Below, in pieces: positions 53,370 to 61,713 of a stretch of DNA of 64,000 nucleotides. The position numbers were made by a program, and so were the translations under genes. Source of the DNA: Geotalea sp. SG265 (GTDB lineage Bacteria; Desulfobacterota; Desulfuromonadia; Geobacterales; Geobacteraceae); contig NZ_JAKZFT010000004.1 of the NCBI RefSeq assembly GCF_022808985.1, forward strand, positions 124,001 through 188,000, given 5' to 3'. The notes beneath the pieces were generated by a model, which had not been told where the DNA came from, searched no databases, and saw only the letters and a program-made list of their open reading frames with translations. Position 1 is the stretch's first letter. Every line of letters starts with the position of its first letter.

Positions 53370-54254
53370 TCATTTCCCATTTGGGCTCATTGCCTTATTT
53401 TCATCCGATTTTTTACCGGCAAACGCAAACTTGCTCGTGCTGCGCACATGCCCTTCAGAGGTTATATAAAACTCCCCCCCATAGGGATCATGAGGTATTT
53501 GATCAAGGTAACCTTCCGATACAAGTTGCGATATCCCAACCGGCAGGTGGCCAACATGTTGCTTGTAGCTCTGAAGTGCCTTTTCAATTCGTTGAACCGC
53601 ACGTAATGCATCCCGCCTCAACTGATACAGTTTTTTAATCCTGGGATCAATCGTAGTCTTGTCCATCTGCTCGACAAAGGCAATACCAACTTCCGTAAGA
53701 CCAGCTTCGTGAAAATATCGGGCCGCAAGATTAGTAAAAAGAGGATTGTCGGAACGTTCAGCTGCCATCTTCATATACTTTGAAGCGGATATATAATCCT
53801 TCTCGAAATATGCACAGTTAAAAGCAGCATAAAAAGGAAGCTGCGGATCCCAAATCCGATATTTCATGCCAAAATCAAGTAGATTATTAACTTCCTTTAT
53901 TTTATGCAACTCCCAAGTATACGCTGCTTCTGCAAAATAGTATGCATCGATGTTGTAAGGATCAAGCAATACTGCCTGCTGAAGGGTAGTGAACATCTGG
54001 AAATAATCAGGAACGCTATTCACCTTTCGTAAGTCAGGATCAACCACCGTGCCGAAATAAAACAGCACCCGCACTATTGCCTGCTGGGCAAGGAGTTGCT
54101 TATAATCCGCTGCAACAAGTTTTAACAATTTCGCTTCAGGCATAAAACCGAGCCTGATAGCTATCGGCCGATTGTTCATATACCTGGCAAACGGGGCAAC
54201 CACCAGGCAATACCCACAAACGAGGGCAGTAACTATCAGAATCCGGGGCTTCAC
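53370..54254 (-). CDS. TPR-like protein with GspG/pseudopilin-like C-terminus
   Basis: 294 residues from GTG at 54254, which overlaps the upstream stop as GTGA; a longer reading to 54338 would overlap the permease by 88 nt. An N-terminal membrane helix (ILIVTALVCGYCLVVAPF) anchors a periplasmic domain. Residues about 70-230 are TPR-like helices (FTTLQQAVLLDPYNIDAYYF, NPLFTNLAARYFHEAG). The end DQIPHDPYGGEFYITSEGHV resembles the DPWGxxY calcium-loop region of type II secretion pseudopilin G, without an N-terminal prepilin signal. It sits between the two ABC genes, so it is probably part of the exporter complex. Confidence 0.6.
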   Translation of the reverse strand: MKPRILIVTALVCGYCLVVAPFARYMNNRPIAIRLGFMPEAKLLKLVAADYKQLLAQQAIVRVLFYFGTVVDPDLRKVNSVPDYFQMFTTLQQAVLLDPYNIDAYYFAEAAYTWELHKIKEVNNLLDFGMKYRIWDPQLPFYAAFNCAYFEKDYISASKYMKMAAERSDNPLFTNLAARYFHEAGLTEVGIAFVEQMDKTTIDPRIKKLYQLRRDALRAVQRIEKALQSYKQHVGHLPVGISQLVSEGYLDQIPHDPYGGEFYITSEGHVRSTSKFAFAGKKSDENKAMSPNGK

Positions 54255-55057
54255 ATGAGTTCCCTTCTGGAGAAGGCCCAGGACGACAGCATCAGGATAA
54301 TCCCGGTGTAGATAATGAAATACAGAAAGGTCAGACAAAGCCCTCCAAGGTTCAAAGGCAAGCTGTAAATGGCATAGACCTTAAGGTTGAATGCCTGCAG
54401 GTTTGGCAGCAAAAAATATAAAGCCTTAGTGATAGTATGTAAAGACGGCGAGAAGTTGTTGCCATAACTGCCACTCATGTACTCATACACATCCTGAGTT
54501 GCCGTACCGGCCATGTATATGGCAATGGTAACAAAAAAAGAGAAATAGTAAGATGTGCTCAGTGCAGAAAAGAAGAATGCCACGGCAAGTAGCAGAAGGT
54601 TCTTGAGAGTATCGTAAAACATTGCGGTAATCACCGTACCCCACAGGAGCGGCAAATCTGACTTGTACTGTGCCGCAGCAATTTTAATGGCAATAAGTGA
54701 CACCCCACCAAGCAATAACGCTATACCCGAAACAACCGCGGCAGAACCGATATACTTTCCGAGCAAATAAGACGTGCGCGAAAACGGCATCCCCAGCAAA
54801 GAATGGGTATATTTACGCTCGATATCACGCCATACAGAAGATGAACCAAGAAGCAAGGTAACAATAAGCAAAATGAAAGAACTTGCTGAAGTAGCTATTG
54901 CAATGGCAAGCTCCTGAACCTGGCGCATGGAAAAAAGACTGACCAAAGGAATCAGGACTACCAGCAAAACCCCGACAGCGGCAATAGCATGCAGCAATTT
55001 ATCACGTATGGCAGTTTTGACGATCAGGTCGGAGAACAAAAAACAGTTGCGCATCAT
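54251..55057 (-). CDS. ABC-2 type permease
   Basis: 268 residues with six predicted helices: AIAAVGVLLVVLIPLVSLF, ATSASSFILLIVTLLLGSSS, YLLGKYIGSAAVVSGIALLL, LKNLLLLAVAFFFSALS, FFVTIAIYMAGTATQ and TFLYFIIYTGIILMLSSWAF. ERKYTHSLLGMPFSR is the coupling-helix region of ABC-2 permeases. The gene begins 17 nt past the terminator that follows the PilA-C-like gene (SD GAGGA just before the ATG). It ends with a GTGA overlap to the TPR/pseudopilin-like gene. Its partner is the ATPase at 52478. Confidence 0.85.
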   Translation of the reverse strand: MMRNCFLFSDLIVKTAIRDKLLHAIAAVGVLLVVLIPLVSLFSMRQVQELAIAIATSASSFILLIVTLLLGSSSVWRDIERKYTHSLLGMPFSRTSYLLGKYIGSAAVVSGIALLLGGVSLIAIKIAAAQYKSDLPLLWGTVITAMFYDTLKNLLLLAVAFFFSALSTSYYFSFFVTIAIYMAGTATQDVYEYMSGSYGNNFSPSLHTITKALYFLLPNLQAFNLKVYAIYSLPLNLGGLCLTFLYFIIYTGIILMLSSWAFSRRELM

Positions 55058-55062
55058 TTCCT

Positions 55063-55101
55063 CGAAAAAACAAGATAAGCGGGGCTTGAGCCCCGCTTAT
55101 C
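55063..55101 (-). terminator. Strong terminator after the PilA-C-like gene
   Basis: A perfect 12-bp GC-rich stem (55074-55085 with 55090-55101) and a 4-nt loop are followed on the minus strand by TTGTTTTTTC. It lies 30 nt after the PilA-C-like stop and 6 nt before the ABC permease Shine-Dalgarno region, so it should cut most transcription from the pilin genes. Confidence 0.9.
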
Positions 55102-55131
55102 AAGGTAACGGCATTTTGAAAACAAGCAGGC

Positions 55132-55542
55132 CTATTTAACTGCGGTCCACCCAGCCCAGTCAATAGTACCATCTGCGGCCAAGGAAGGCGGTGTGGCAGG
55201 AGCAGCAGTAGCGGCTTCGGTGATTTCCCTCATGTAAATTCGGCTATCTCCAGCGCCTGTACCATAGTATTTGTTTCCAGATGCATGATACGTATTTGCC
55301 TCATAAGAGGAGCCATCGGCCATAGACTGAAGAGACATTGCGACGTTGGCAGAAAGCTTGGCTTTATAGGTAACACCAGCTCCAACGCCATTACAGGGAA
55401 AAGTTAAAGAACCTGAACCGTCAGGCGCATTATAGGAAGTCCCGAAAGCTCCGGTACCTGCTGTATTTGTTGGAGCAGTAACAGCATAGGCGGTAATAGA
55501 TACAAAAATCAACATGGCGGAAATTGCAATAATTTTTTTCAT
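55132..55542 (-). CDS. PilA-C-like secreted partner protein of the short pilin
   Basis: 136 residues. A signal peptide (MKKIIAISAMLIFVSITAYA) precedes a Gly/Ser/Ala/Thr-rich domain (GTGAFGTSYNAPDGSGSL, CNGVGAGVTYKAKLSANV, NTYHASGNKYYGTGAGDSRI). In Geobacter a gene at this place encodes the PilA-C (or Spc) partner, the C-terminal part of a split type IV pilin needed for PilA-N stability (established for G. sulfurreducens, recalled). Here the single cysteine is not followed by a second one, so no disulphide pair. It is 32 nt from the second PilA-N gene and has AGGAG 8 nt before its start, so the two form an operon. Confidence 0.8.
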   Translation of the reverse strand: MKKIIAISAMLIFVSITAYAVTAPTNTAGTGAFGTSYNAPDGSGSLTFPCNGVGAGVTYKAKLSANVAMSLQSMADGSSYEANTYHASGNKYYGTGAGDSRIYMREITEAATAAPATPPSLAADGTIDWAGWTAVK

Positions 55543-55574
55543 TCGATTATCTCCTTTCTTATGAGAATTTATAA

Positions 55575-55784
55575 TTAGAACGGGTACTTCTGGTTGTCGG
55601 CAAAGAAAGCTTCAAGACCGGTCTTTGCGTTTTTGAGGTCGCTTTGGGCAGCACTGTTGTAGGCCTTTGCCCTATAAGCTGAGAACTGCGGAATGGCAAT
55701 AGCAGCCAGAATACCGATGATCGCCACGACAATCAACAGCTCAATGAGGGTGAAACCTTTTTTGCTTCGAAATTTGTTCAACAT
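55575..55784 (-). CDS. pilA: Short type IV pilin PilA-N (canonical copy)
   Basis: 69 residues from ATG 55784, with GAAAGGAG about 7 nt upstream; the reading from 55805 adds 7 residues without support. A 10-residue basic leader ([10 protein letters not shown]) is cut before F1 of [10 protein letters not shown], with the essential Glu5. The mature part is 59 residues with 8 aromatics (F1, F24, Y27, Y32, F50, F51, Y57, F59), typical of the short conductive-type Geobacter pilins. In G. sulfurreducens PilA-N is 61 residues, with PilA-C as partner (recalled). The PilA-C-like gene follows 32 nt downstream. The other copy, 56002-56211, is 42/59 identical by eye. Confidence 0.9.
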   Translation of the reverse strand: MLNKFRSKKGFTLIELLIVVAIIGILAAIAIPQFSAYRAKAYNSAAQSDLKNAKTGLEAFFADNQKYPF

Positions 55785-56001
55785 GTTTTTTCTCCTTTCA
55801 CGCATTGTGAATACCAGATTTCCTGGCTCGACTTTTTTAAAAACCCGATGTGCGAGTAATTACAAGAAACGGACCAACAAAAATTTTCGTTTTGTTCCCT
55901 AGTATTATCCTTATGTTGCAAAGCAGACCAATGCACTGCCTCCATCAATGCCAGTCGCGAGCACCTGTTTTTTGTCAAACCGAGTAACAAAAAACGGCAC
56001 A
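55785..56001. other. Intergenic region between the two pilin genes
   Basis: 217 bp without a gene. It contains two nested inverted repeats just past the first pilin gene (9 bp, 55967-55975 with 55987-55995; outer 9 bp, 55957-55965 with 56019-56027 inside the pilin gene) and the second pilin's leader. A weak sigma-54-like element (GG-N10-GT, near 55861-55876) lies about 80 nt before the second start. Whether the second copy has its own promoter cannot be read securely. Confidence 0.5.
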
Positions 56002-56027
56002 TTAAAAAGGATATCTTTGGTGCTCGC
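55957..56027. repeat. Nested inverted repeats after the first pilin gene
   Basis: An inner 9-bp stem (55967-55975 with 55987-55995, A/T-rich) lies within an outer 9-bp stem (55957-55965 with 56019-56027), the outer right arm being the last codons of the first pilin. In the pilin transcript it could be a weak terminator or an RNA stability element. It is not a canonical terminator because no U-run follows. Confidence 0.5.
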
Positions 56028-56211
56028 CATAAAATACCTCAAGGTTTAGACGAAGGTTGTGCAAGTCAGACTGTGCTGTACCATTGTATGTCTTTGTACG
56101 GTAGGAGGAAAACTGCGGGATTGCAATCGCAGCAAGAATACCTATTACGGCCACGACTATCAGCAATTCTATGAGTGTGAACCCTTTTGAATATTTATAA
56201 TCTGTATCCAT
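56002..56211 (-). CDS. Short type IV pilin PilA-N (divergent second copy)
   Basis: 69 residues: a 10-residue leader (MDTDYKYSKG) with acidic residues at 2 and 4 instead of the usual lysine/arginine-rich leader, then the 59-residue mature pilin. The mature part opens [14 protein letters not shown] with Glu5 and ends RYPF, with 8 aromatics (F1, F24, Y27, Y32, F50, Y51, Y57, F59). It is the promoter-proximal gene, just after the sigma-54 element, so it may be the more highly expressed copy. It is 42/59 identical to the copy at 55575-55784 in the mature part. There is no PilA-C gene of its own, so it may share the single partner or act as a minor pilin. Confidence 0.85.
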   Translation of the reverse strand: MDTDYKYSKGFTLIELLIVVAVIGILAAIAIPQFSSYRTKTYNGTAQSDLHNLRLNLEVFYGEHQRYPF

Positions 56212-56242
56212 CCCTGCATCTCCATAACCAGTTCTTTAACTT

Positions 56243-56258
56243 AGCAAGGAACATGCCA
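56243..56258 (-). promoter_or_regulatory. Sigma-54 promoter of the pilin genes
   Basis: TGGCATGTTCCTTGCT on the minus strand fits the -24/-12 consensus, with GG and GC separated by exactly 10 nt. It lies between the pilR stop (56273) and the first pilin start (56211); the expected transcript begins near 56230. PilR, encoded just upstream, belongs to the activators that work with sigma-54. Confidence 0.85.
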
Positions 56259-56272
56259 TAAATTCAGATTAT

Positions 56273-57649
56273 TTAGTCATCACTACCCAAGCCAAATTTC
56301 GCCAAGCGGTATCGAAACGATCGGAACGACAAACCTAGAATCCGGGCTGCGTGCTTCTTTACGCCACCACTCCGGTCCAGAGCCTGAATAAGAAAACGCT
56401 TCTCAATATCATCAAGATACGCCTCAAGGTTCATGCCTTCGGCAGGAACTCCTTTAAGACGCCCAGATTGTTCAGAATTGTTGCGACTGGCAATATGAGA
56501 GGGCAGACATTTAAGAGTTATAGTTTTGTCACCCAAAGCCAAACATCTTTCTACTAGGTTCTCAAGCTCCCTTACATTTCCAGGAAAAGGATATTCCAAC
56601 AGGGCTTTGAGAGCATCAGTGGAAACTATTTCCCCCTGGATGGGAGCTTGAACAAATTTTTGATAGAAATGTTCGAGCAAAAGCGGTATGTCTCCAGGTC
56701 TATCTTTAAGAGATGGCAATTGCACTTGAACAACGTTAAGTCGATAAAAGAGGTCTTCGCGGAAATGGCCTTCCTTTGCTAGCTCTTCCAAGTTTCTGTT
56801 TGAAGCTGCTATTATCCTGACATCTGCCTTGATTGAGGATGCCCCCCCTATCCTCCTGAATTCGCGCTCCTGAATTACCCGCAACAGCTTTGCCTGCAAC
56901 TGTAGCGGCACCTCACCTATCTCGTCAAGAAAAAGCGTTCCCCCCTCTGCTTGCTCGAACAAGCCAGCTCGATCGGCAACAGCCCCGGTGAACGATCCCT
57001 TCTTATGGCCGAACAACTCTGCTTCCATGAGCGTCTCTGGAATTGCACCGCAGTTGACTGCAACAAAACATTTCTCCCGTCTTGGGCTATTATAATGGAT
57101 TGCCTTGGCAACAAGCTCCTTTCCCGTACCACTTTCACCAAGGATCAGGACATTGGCCATGCTCGCTGACACCTTTTCTATTAGGTCGTAGATATCGCGC
57201 ATTTTTTTACTCTTGCCGACTAAACCACTAAAACTGTAACGACCCTGAACTTCCTGTTTCAGGCGGCGGTTTTCCTTCTGAAGGCAGCTTTTTTCCAGGG
57301 CATTCTTGACTAACACCTTTACTTCTTCCACCTTGAAAGGCTTGGCAATGTAATCATAGGCACCAAGCTTCATAGCCTCGACGGCCTGCTCCGCAGTAGT
57401 AAAAGCCGTAATCAGCAATACCCCCGTTTCTGGAGTTTTTTTCTTTATCTCTTCCAGAAGTTGTATCCCATTAAGCCCCGGCATATTTACATCGGAAATA
57501 ACCAGATCAAATTGGCAGGTTTCGAGGACTGTCAGCGCAGTTGGTGCGTTTTCGCTTTGCTGAACCGTATATCCTTCTCTTTCCAGCAAAATTGCGAGAA
57601 ATTCCCTCATGCTCTGCTCATCATCAACGACCAGAATATTTGCAGCCAT
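56273..57649 (-). CDS. pilR: Sigma-54-dependent response regulator PilR
   Basis: 458 residues. The receiver domain has the phosphorylation aspartate at Asp53 ([12 protein letters not shown]). The AAA+ domain has Walker [16 protein letters not shown], the sigma-54 contact loop as [16 protein letters not shown] (GSFTGA instead of the usual GAFTGA), and [20 protein letters not shown]. The C-terminal helix-turn-helix is [20 protein letters not shown]. It should activate the adjacent sigma-54 promoter of the pilin genes. It starts 23 nt after the pilS stop. Its order with pilS matches G. sulfurreducens. Confidence 0.95.
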   Translation of the reverse strand: MAANILVVDDEQSMREFLAILLEREGYTVQQSENAPTALTVLETCQFDLVISDVNMPGLNGIQLLEEIKKKTPETGVLLITAFTTAEQAVEAMKLGAYDYIAKPFKVEEVKVLVKNALEKSCLQKENRRLKQEVQGRYSFSGLVGKSKKMRDIYDLIEKVSASMANVLILGESGTGKELVAKAIHYNSPRREKCFVAVNCGAIPETLMEAELFGHKKGSFTGAVADRAGLFEQAEGGTLFLDEIGEVPLQLQAKLLRVIQEREFRRIGGASSIKADVRIIAASNRNLEELAKEGHFREDLFYRLNVVQVQLPSLKDRPGDIPLLLEHFYQKFVQAPIQGEIVSTDALKALLEYPFPGNVRELENLVERCLALGDKTITLKCLPSHIASRNNSEQSGRLKGVPAEGMNLEAYLDDIEKRFLIQALDRSGGVKKHAARILGLSFRSFRYRLAKFGLGSDD

Positions 57650-57672
57650 GCGACCCTCTCTATGACTTATTT

Positions 57673-59322
57673 CTATTGCACACCAGCTGATTGTGGCAAA
57701 AAGACCGTAAAGTTTGTCCCATAGCCAGGCTTGCTATCAACCAGAATTATCCCGCCGTGGCTTTCTATTATCCTATAGACAGTCGCCAACCCAAGACCGG
57801 TACCATTGGGTTTGGTAGTAAAAAAAGGCTCGAAGACGCTTCCAACATCCTGCGGATTCATGCCGATACCGTTGTCTGATACCTCTACCTTTACCACATC
57901 ACCAATAGCAACGCCTGATACCGAATCATTTATTATTTCCACCCTAACATCTATTTCACCTTGACCCGTCAGTGCCTCGGCTGCATTTACCAAAAGATTC
58001 CAGAATACCTGCTTGCATTGCTGAAGGTCAAAAACTATCAAGGTGCCCGCGGGAATATGTGTACTTATCGAAATCCCGGCAAATCTATGGTCGGCTTTTA
58101 GCAAAGATGACAGATCCGCGATCAGTGCCTCCAAGTTCAACTGAACTTTTGCAGGAGGCGTGGGGCGGGCATATTCAAGAAAATCACGGATCAGTTCGTT
58201 TAAGCGGTCTGTCTCTCTTAGCACTATATTAAGAAGCTGCTTATCTTTGGGACAGGTGTCATCGCTCTGTGCAATCAATTGCACTGCACCACTTATGGAA
58301 GCCAAAGGATTCCTGATCTCATGGGCCATGCGGGCAGAAAGTTCGCCCACAGCAGCAAGGCGGTCAGCCCTTTTCAGCTTTGCTTCCATCTGCTTATATT
58401 GGGTCAGGTCCTGAAAATCCAGTATGACTCCCATCACAGAACCGTCTTTATCGGTCAAAGGAACAGATTTGAAACCAAAGATCTTTCTCTTGCCGCTCTC
58501 GTCGAAAAAATCTATTTCTCCTTGTATCGGTTCATAAAATTTGTCCATGAAGTTGCTAAACCCTGGAATCACCTCAACCAAATGGCGGTCATAGGCGCTA
58601 TCCTGATTTATGCCGGTCAGCACCTCTGCAAAAGGGTTGAAAACGCGGATATTGCCCTCTTCGTTTATGGTCAACAGCCCGCTGTTAAGGGTGGAGACAA
58701 TTGAGGTATTCAGTCTCTCCAGTTCTTCGTAATCGACTACTTTGTCATGAAGAGCCGTTTCACTTACTCTTGCACGCTCCGAAAGATGTCCGGCAAGGAA
58801 AGCAGTAAGGTAGTACGCAGCAATATTGAGGAAGATAGTGTAAAAAAGATAGCGAATGCCATATTGCTGTGTCGAATACGGGCTCAGACCGAATGGAGCC
58901 AGCCTGCCGAAATATTGCAGGTCGATAATGCCGCCATAGAGAATGCCACAGAGGGAGGCGGTATAATATGCTTCTCTTCGGGCGAGAAAGACACTGGCAT
59001 TGATAATGGAAAGGAAATAGAGAAATGAATAAGGGGAATTTATGCCGCCGGTAAAAATAAGAAGCAGGGTAACGAGAGCAACGTCCCAGATGATTTGGCC
59101 ATAGGTCAGTGCCTTGCTGAGCTTCGCGGAGAATTTTAAAACTAACAAAGAGACAATGGAAAAAGCATACGTGGCTATAATCAGCTTGATCAGGCCGTAA
59201 AAGGCAACGTTGCTTAAGGAATCAGGCTCTTTGATATCGAGAATGATGGTGGAAACCAGAAAGAAGGTAACCACCACCACTCTCAGAAAAATGAACCAGA
59301 ATAATCTTTTTTTGTCAGCCAT
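57673..59322 (-). CDS. pilS: Sensor histidine kinase PilS
   Basis: 549 residues. Six N-terminal hydrophobic segments (to about residue 190) are followed by a PAS-like domain (IVSTLNSGLLTINEEGNI, FGFKSVPLTDKDGSVMGVI). The HisKA region has SARMAHEIRNPLASISG with His334 as phospho-acceptor. The HATPase domain has NLLVNAAEALTG (N box), DNGIGMNPQDVGSVFEPFF and GTGLGLATVYRIIESHGG. PilS senses pilin levels in the membrane in other bacteria and controls PilR. It begins 2 nt before the pilC stop, so the two genes are tightly spaced. Confidence 0.95.
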   Translation of the reverse strand: MADKKRLFWFIFLRVVVVTFFLVSTIILDIKEPDSLSNVAFYGLIKLIIATYAFSIVSLLVLKFSAKLSKALTYGQIIWDVALVTLLLIFTGGINSPYSFLYFLSIINASVFLARREAYYTASLCGILYGGIIDLQYFGRLAPFGLSPYSTQQYGIRYLFYTIFLNIAAYYLTAFLAGHLSERARVSETALHDKVVDYEELERLNTSIVSTLNSGLLTINEEGNIRVFNPFAEVLTGINQDSAYDRHLVEVIPGFSNFMDKFYEPIQGEIDFFDESGKRKIFGFKSVPLTDKDGSVMGVILDFQDLTQYKQMEAKLKRADRLAAVGELSARMAHEIRNPLASISGAVQLIAQSDDTCPKDKQLLNIVLRETDRLNELIRDFLEYARPTPPAKVQLNLEALIADLSSLLKADHRFAGISISTHIPAGTLIVFDLQQCKQVFWNLLVNAAEALTGQGEIDVRVEIINDSVSGVAIGDVVKVEVSDNGIGMNPQDVGSVFEPFFTTKPNGTGLGLATVYRIIESHGGIILVDSKPGYGTNFTVFLPQSAGVQ

Positions 59323-59324
59323 TT

Positions 59325-60542
59325 TTATCCGCCGACGGCACCGGCAAGTTTAAAGATCGGCAAGTACATGGCGATGACCAGACCACCTACAGTCGTGCCA
59401 AGAAAGACCATCAGCATAGGTTCCATCATGGAAGTCAGAGCGCCGACAGCATCATCGACCTCATCATCATAGAAATCGGCAATTTTATTGAGCATTGCAT
59501 CCATGGCTCCCGTAGCCTCACCAACCGAGATCATCTGCACCACCATCGGCGGGAATACACCACAGGCTGCCAACGGCTCGGCCATTGTTTTACCTTCTGA
59601 TATGGCTTGACGAACATCGTAAATGGCTTTCTCGACAACTACGTTACCAGCAGTCTTGGCAACTATTTCAAGACCGTCCATAATCGGTACGCCGCTGCTG
59701 ATCATAGTACCAAGGGTCCTGGTGAATTTGGCAGTGGATACCTTCCTGATCAGCGGGCCTACCACCGGCAGTTTTAATGCCAACTGATCTATCGCCTTAC
59801 GTCCCTTTGCCGTTGCATAATACTTGCTGAAAGCAACTTTCGCAGCGAAAAAAGCAGCAATCATAACAATAATATACTTTTTAAGGAAATTACTAAGCGC
59901 AATAACGAATTTAGTGGGCCCAGGCAATTCTCCGCCGAAATCGGCAAACATTTTGGCAAAGGTCGGAATAACAAAGACAAGAATGACACCGACAACGATA
60001 ACGGCAATGGCCATGATGGTAGTAGGATAGACCATTGCTCCCTTTACCTGTTTTTTCAGCTTCATGGCTTTTTCTATATACGCTGCCAGCCTGGAAAGAA
60101 TGGTGTCGAGAATACCCCCCGCTTCACCCGCAGCCACTAGGTTCACATAAAGCTGGTCGAACACCTTGGGGTGTTTTGACAGTGCATCGGCAAAGGTAGA
60201 TCCGCTCTCCACGCTTTCTTTGACCTTGATCAGGACTTCTTTGAAGGTTTTGTTTTCCTGCTGGCTTGAAAGTATCTCCAGGCACTGGACCAACGGCAGA
60301 CCCGAATCAATCATGGTGGCAAACTGGCGAGTGAAGACAACGAGATCCTTAGTCTCCACCTTTTTGCCTCTGCTCGGGAGCTTTAACTCCATTTTCATGC
60401 CCTTACCGGCTTCCTTGATATTTATGCCGGTAAAGCCGTACTTCTTCAGCTGCGCTTCCACCATGGCGACATTAGGAGCCTCCATGACGCCCTTTTGCAT
60501 GGATCCGGATTTGTTTCTTGCTTCCCAGTCAAATTTAGGCAT
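59325..60542 (-). CDS. pilC: Type IV pilus inner-membrane protein PilC
   Basis: 405 residues from the ATG at 60542, with GGGAGGAT about 3-10 nt before; an earlier in-frame ATG (60560) would add six residues. Two T2SSF domains: the first carries DLVVFTRQFATMIDSGLPLV and GSTFADALSKHPKVFDQLYV, the second FTRTLGTMISSGVPIMDGLEIV and AEPLAACGVFPPMVVQMISV, each followed by membrane helices. PilC is the platform that links the cytoplasmic ATPases PilB and PilT to the pilus. It lies between pilT and pilS. Confidence 0.96.
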   Translation of the reverse strand: MPKFDWEARNKSGSMQKGVMEAPNVAMVEAQLKKYGFTGINIKEAGKGMKMELKLPSRGKKVETKDLVVFTRQFATMIDSGLPLVQCLEILSSQQENKTFKEVLIKVKESVESGSTFADALSKHPKVFDQLYVNLVAAGEAGGILDTILSRLAAYIEKAMKLKKQVKGAMVYPTTIMAIAVIVVGVILVFVIPTFAKMFADFGGELPGPTKFVIALSNFLKKYIIVMIAAFFAAKVAFSKYYATAKGRKAIDQLALKLPVVGPLIRKVSTAKFTRTLGTMISSGVPIMDGLEIVAKTAGNVVVEKAIYDVRQAISEGKTMAEPLAACGVFPPMVVQMISVGEATGAMDAMLNKIADFYDDEVDDAVGALTSMMEPMLMVFLGTTVGGLVIAMYLPIFKLAGAVGG

Positions 60543-60610
60543 GTATCCTCCCGTCTCCATGACTTCTGCTCGGAACGGTCAGCACGTTTGAAGCCATTGG
60601 TCTTTTCAAT

Positions 60611-61702
60611 TTATGGTCTCCGGGCGGGGTTCTGCATTGCACCGGCAGACATCATCTGTTTCAATTCATCCGGCTCGGGCGATCTTCCCAAGGCATCATC
60701 AACGGAGATGATACGCCTTTTGTAAAGGCTGAATAGGCACTGGTTCATGGTCTGCATGCCGAACTTGTCCTGGCCTACCTGCATTTGGGAATATATCTGA
60801 TGGATTTTGTCCTCCCGAATCAGGTTCCTGATCGCCGGGTTAGGCACCATTACTTCCAAGGCCAAAGCTCTACCACCGCCATTCATCTTTGGAATAAGCG
60901 TCTGCGACAGCACCCCTTCCAGGACGAAGGAAAGCTGGGTGCGAACCTGAGTCTGCTGGTACGGAGGGAAAACGTCAATGATACGGTTTATGGTCTGGGC
61001 GCAAGAATTGGTATGGAGCGTGGCAAAACAGAGATGCCCGGTTTCCGCAAGGGTCAATGCCGCCTCGATCGTTTCCAGGTCCCGCAGCTCGCCGACGAGC
61101 ACCACGTCCGGGTCCTGGCGCAGTACGTATTTGAGGGCGTTCTTGAAGCTCTTGGTATCGGCGCCAACCTCCCGCTGGTTGACCAGGCAGCCCTTATGGG
61201 GATGCAGGTACTCAATCGGATCCTCGATGGTGATGATGTGATCGTGGCGATCGGTATTGATCTTGTCGATGATGGAGGCAAGGGTGGTCGATTTACCGCT
61301 GCCGGTAGGCCCGGTAACGAGAATCAGGCCCCGCGGCCGTTCTGATAGGTCCTTTACCACCGGCGGCAGACCGAGTTCCTCAAAAGTAAGGATCTTATAG
61401 GGAATAACCCTGAATACGCCGGCCACCGCGCCACGCTGGACGAAGATGTTGCCCCTGAAGCGCGACAGACCCTTGACACCAAAGGAAAGGTCCAGCTCGC
61501 TCTCTTCTTCGAATTTGTGCTTCTGGGCGTCGGTAAGGATGCTGTAGCAGAGCTGTTTCGTCTCGATGGCAGTAAGCGGCGGGAAATCCATAGGGGTGAC
61601 CTTGCCGTCGATTCGTATCTGGGGAGGAGTATTGGTCGTGATGTGAAGGTCAGACCCCCCTTTTTCCACCAGTTCTTTCAGTAATTGATGTAAATTGGCC
61701 AT
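60611..61702 (-). CDS. pilT: Pilus retraction ATPase PilT
   Basis: 363 residues. The N-terminal PAS-like half is followed by Walker A VTGPTGSGKSTTLASIID, an Asp box (ITIEDPIEYLHPHKGCLVN), Walker B VVLVGELRDLETIEAAL, a His box (HLCFATLHTNSCAQTINRII) and the PilT-specific AIRNLIRE motif (VPNPAIRNLIREDKIHQIYS). It retracts pili by hydrolysing ATP at the pilus base. A second PilT copy elsewhere is usual in Geobacter. It lies between pilB and pilC, 11 nt after pilB and 68 nt before pilC. Confidence 0.96.
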   Translation of the reverse strand: MANLHQLLKELVEKGGSDLHITTNTPPQIRIDGKVTPMDFPPLTAIETKQLCYSILTDAQKHKFEEESELDLSFGVKGLSRFRGNIFVQRGAVAGVFRVIPYKILTFEELGLPPVVKDLSERPRGLILVTGPTGSGKSTTLASIIDKINTDRHDHIITIEDPIEYLHPHKGCLVNQREVGADTKSFKNALKYVLRQDPDVVLVGELRDLETIEAALTLAETGHLCFATLHTNSCAQTINRIIDVFPPYQQTQVRTQLSFVLEGVLSQTLIPKMNGGGRALALEVMVPNPAIRNLIREDKIHQIYSQMQVGQDKFGMQTMNQCLFSLYKRRIISVDDALGRSPEPDELKQMMSAGAMQNPARRP

Positions 61703-61713
61703 CTCGTTTCCCC

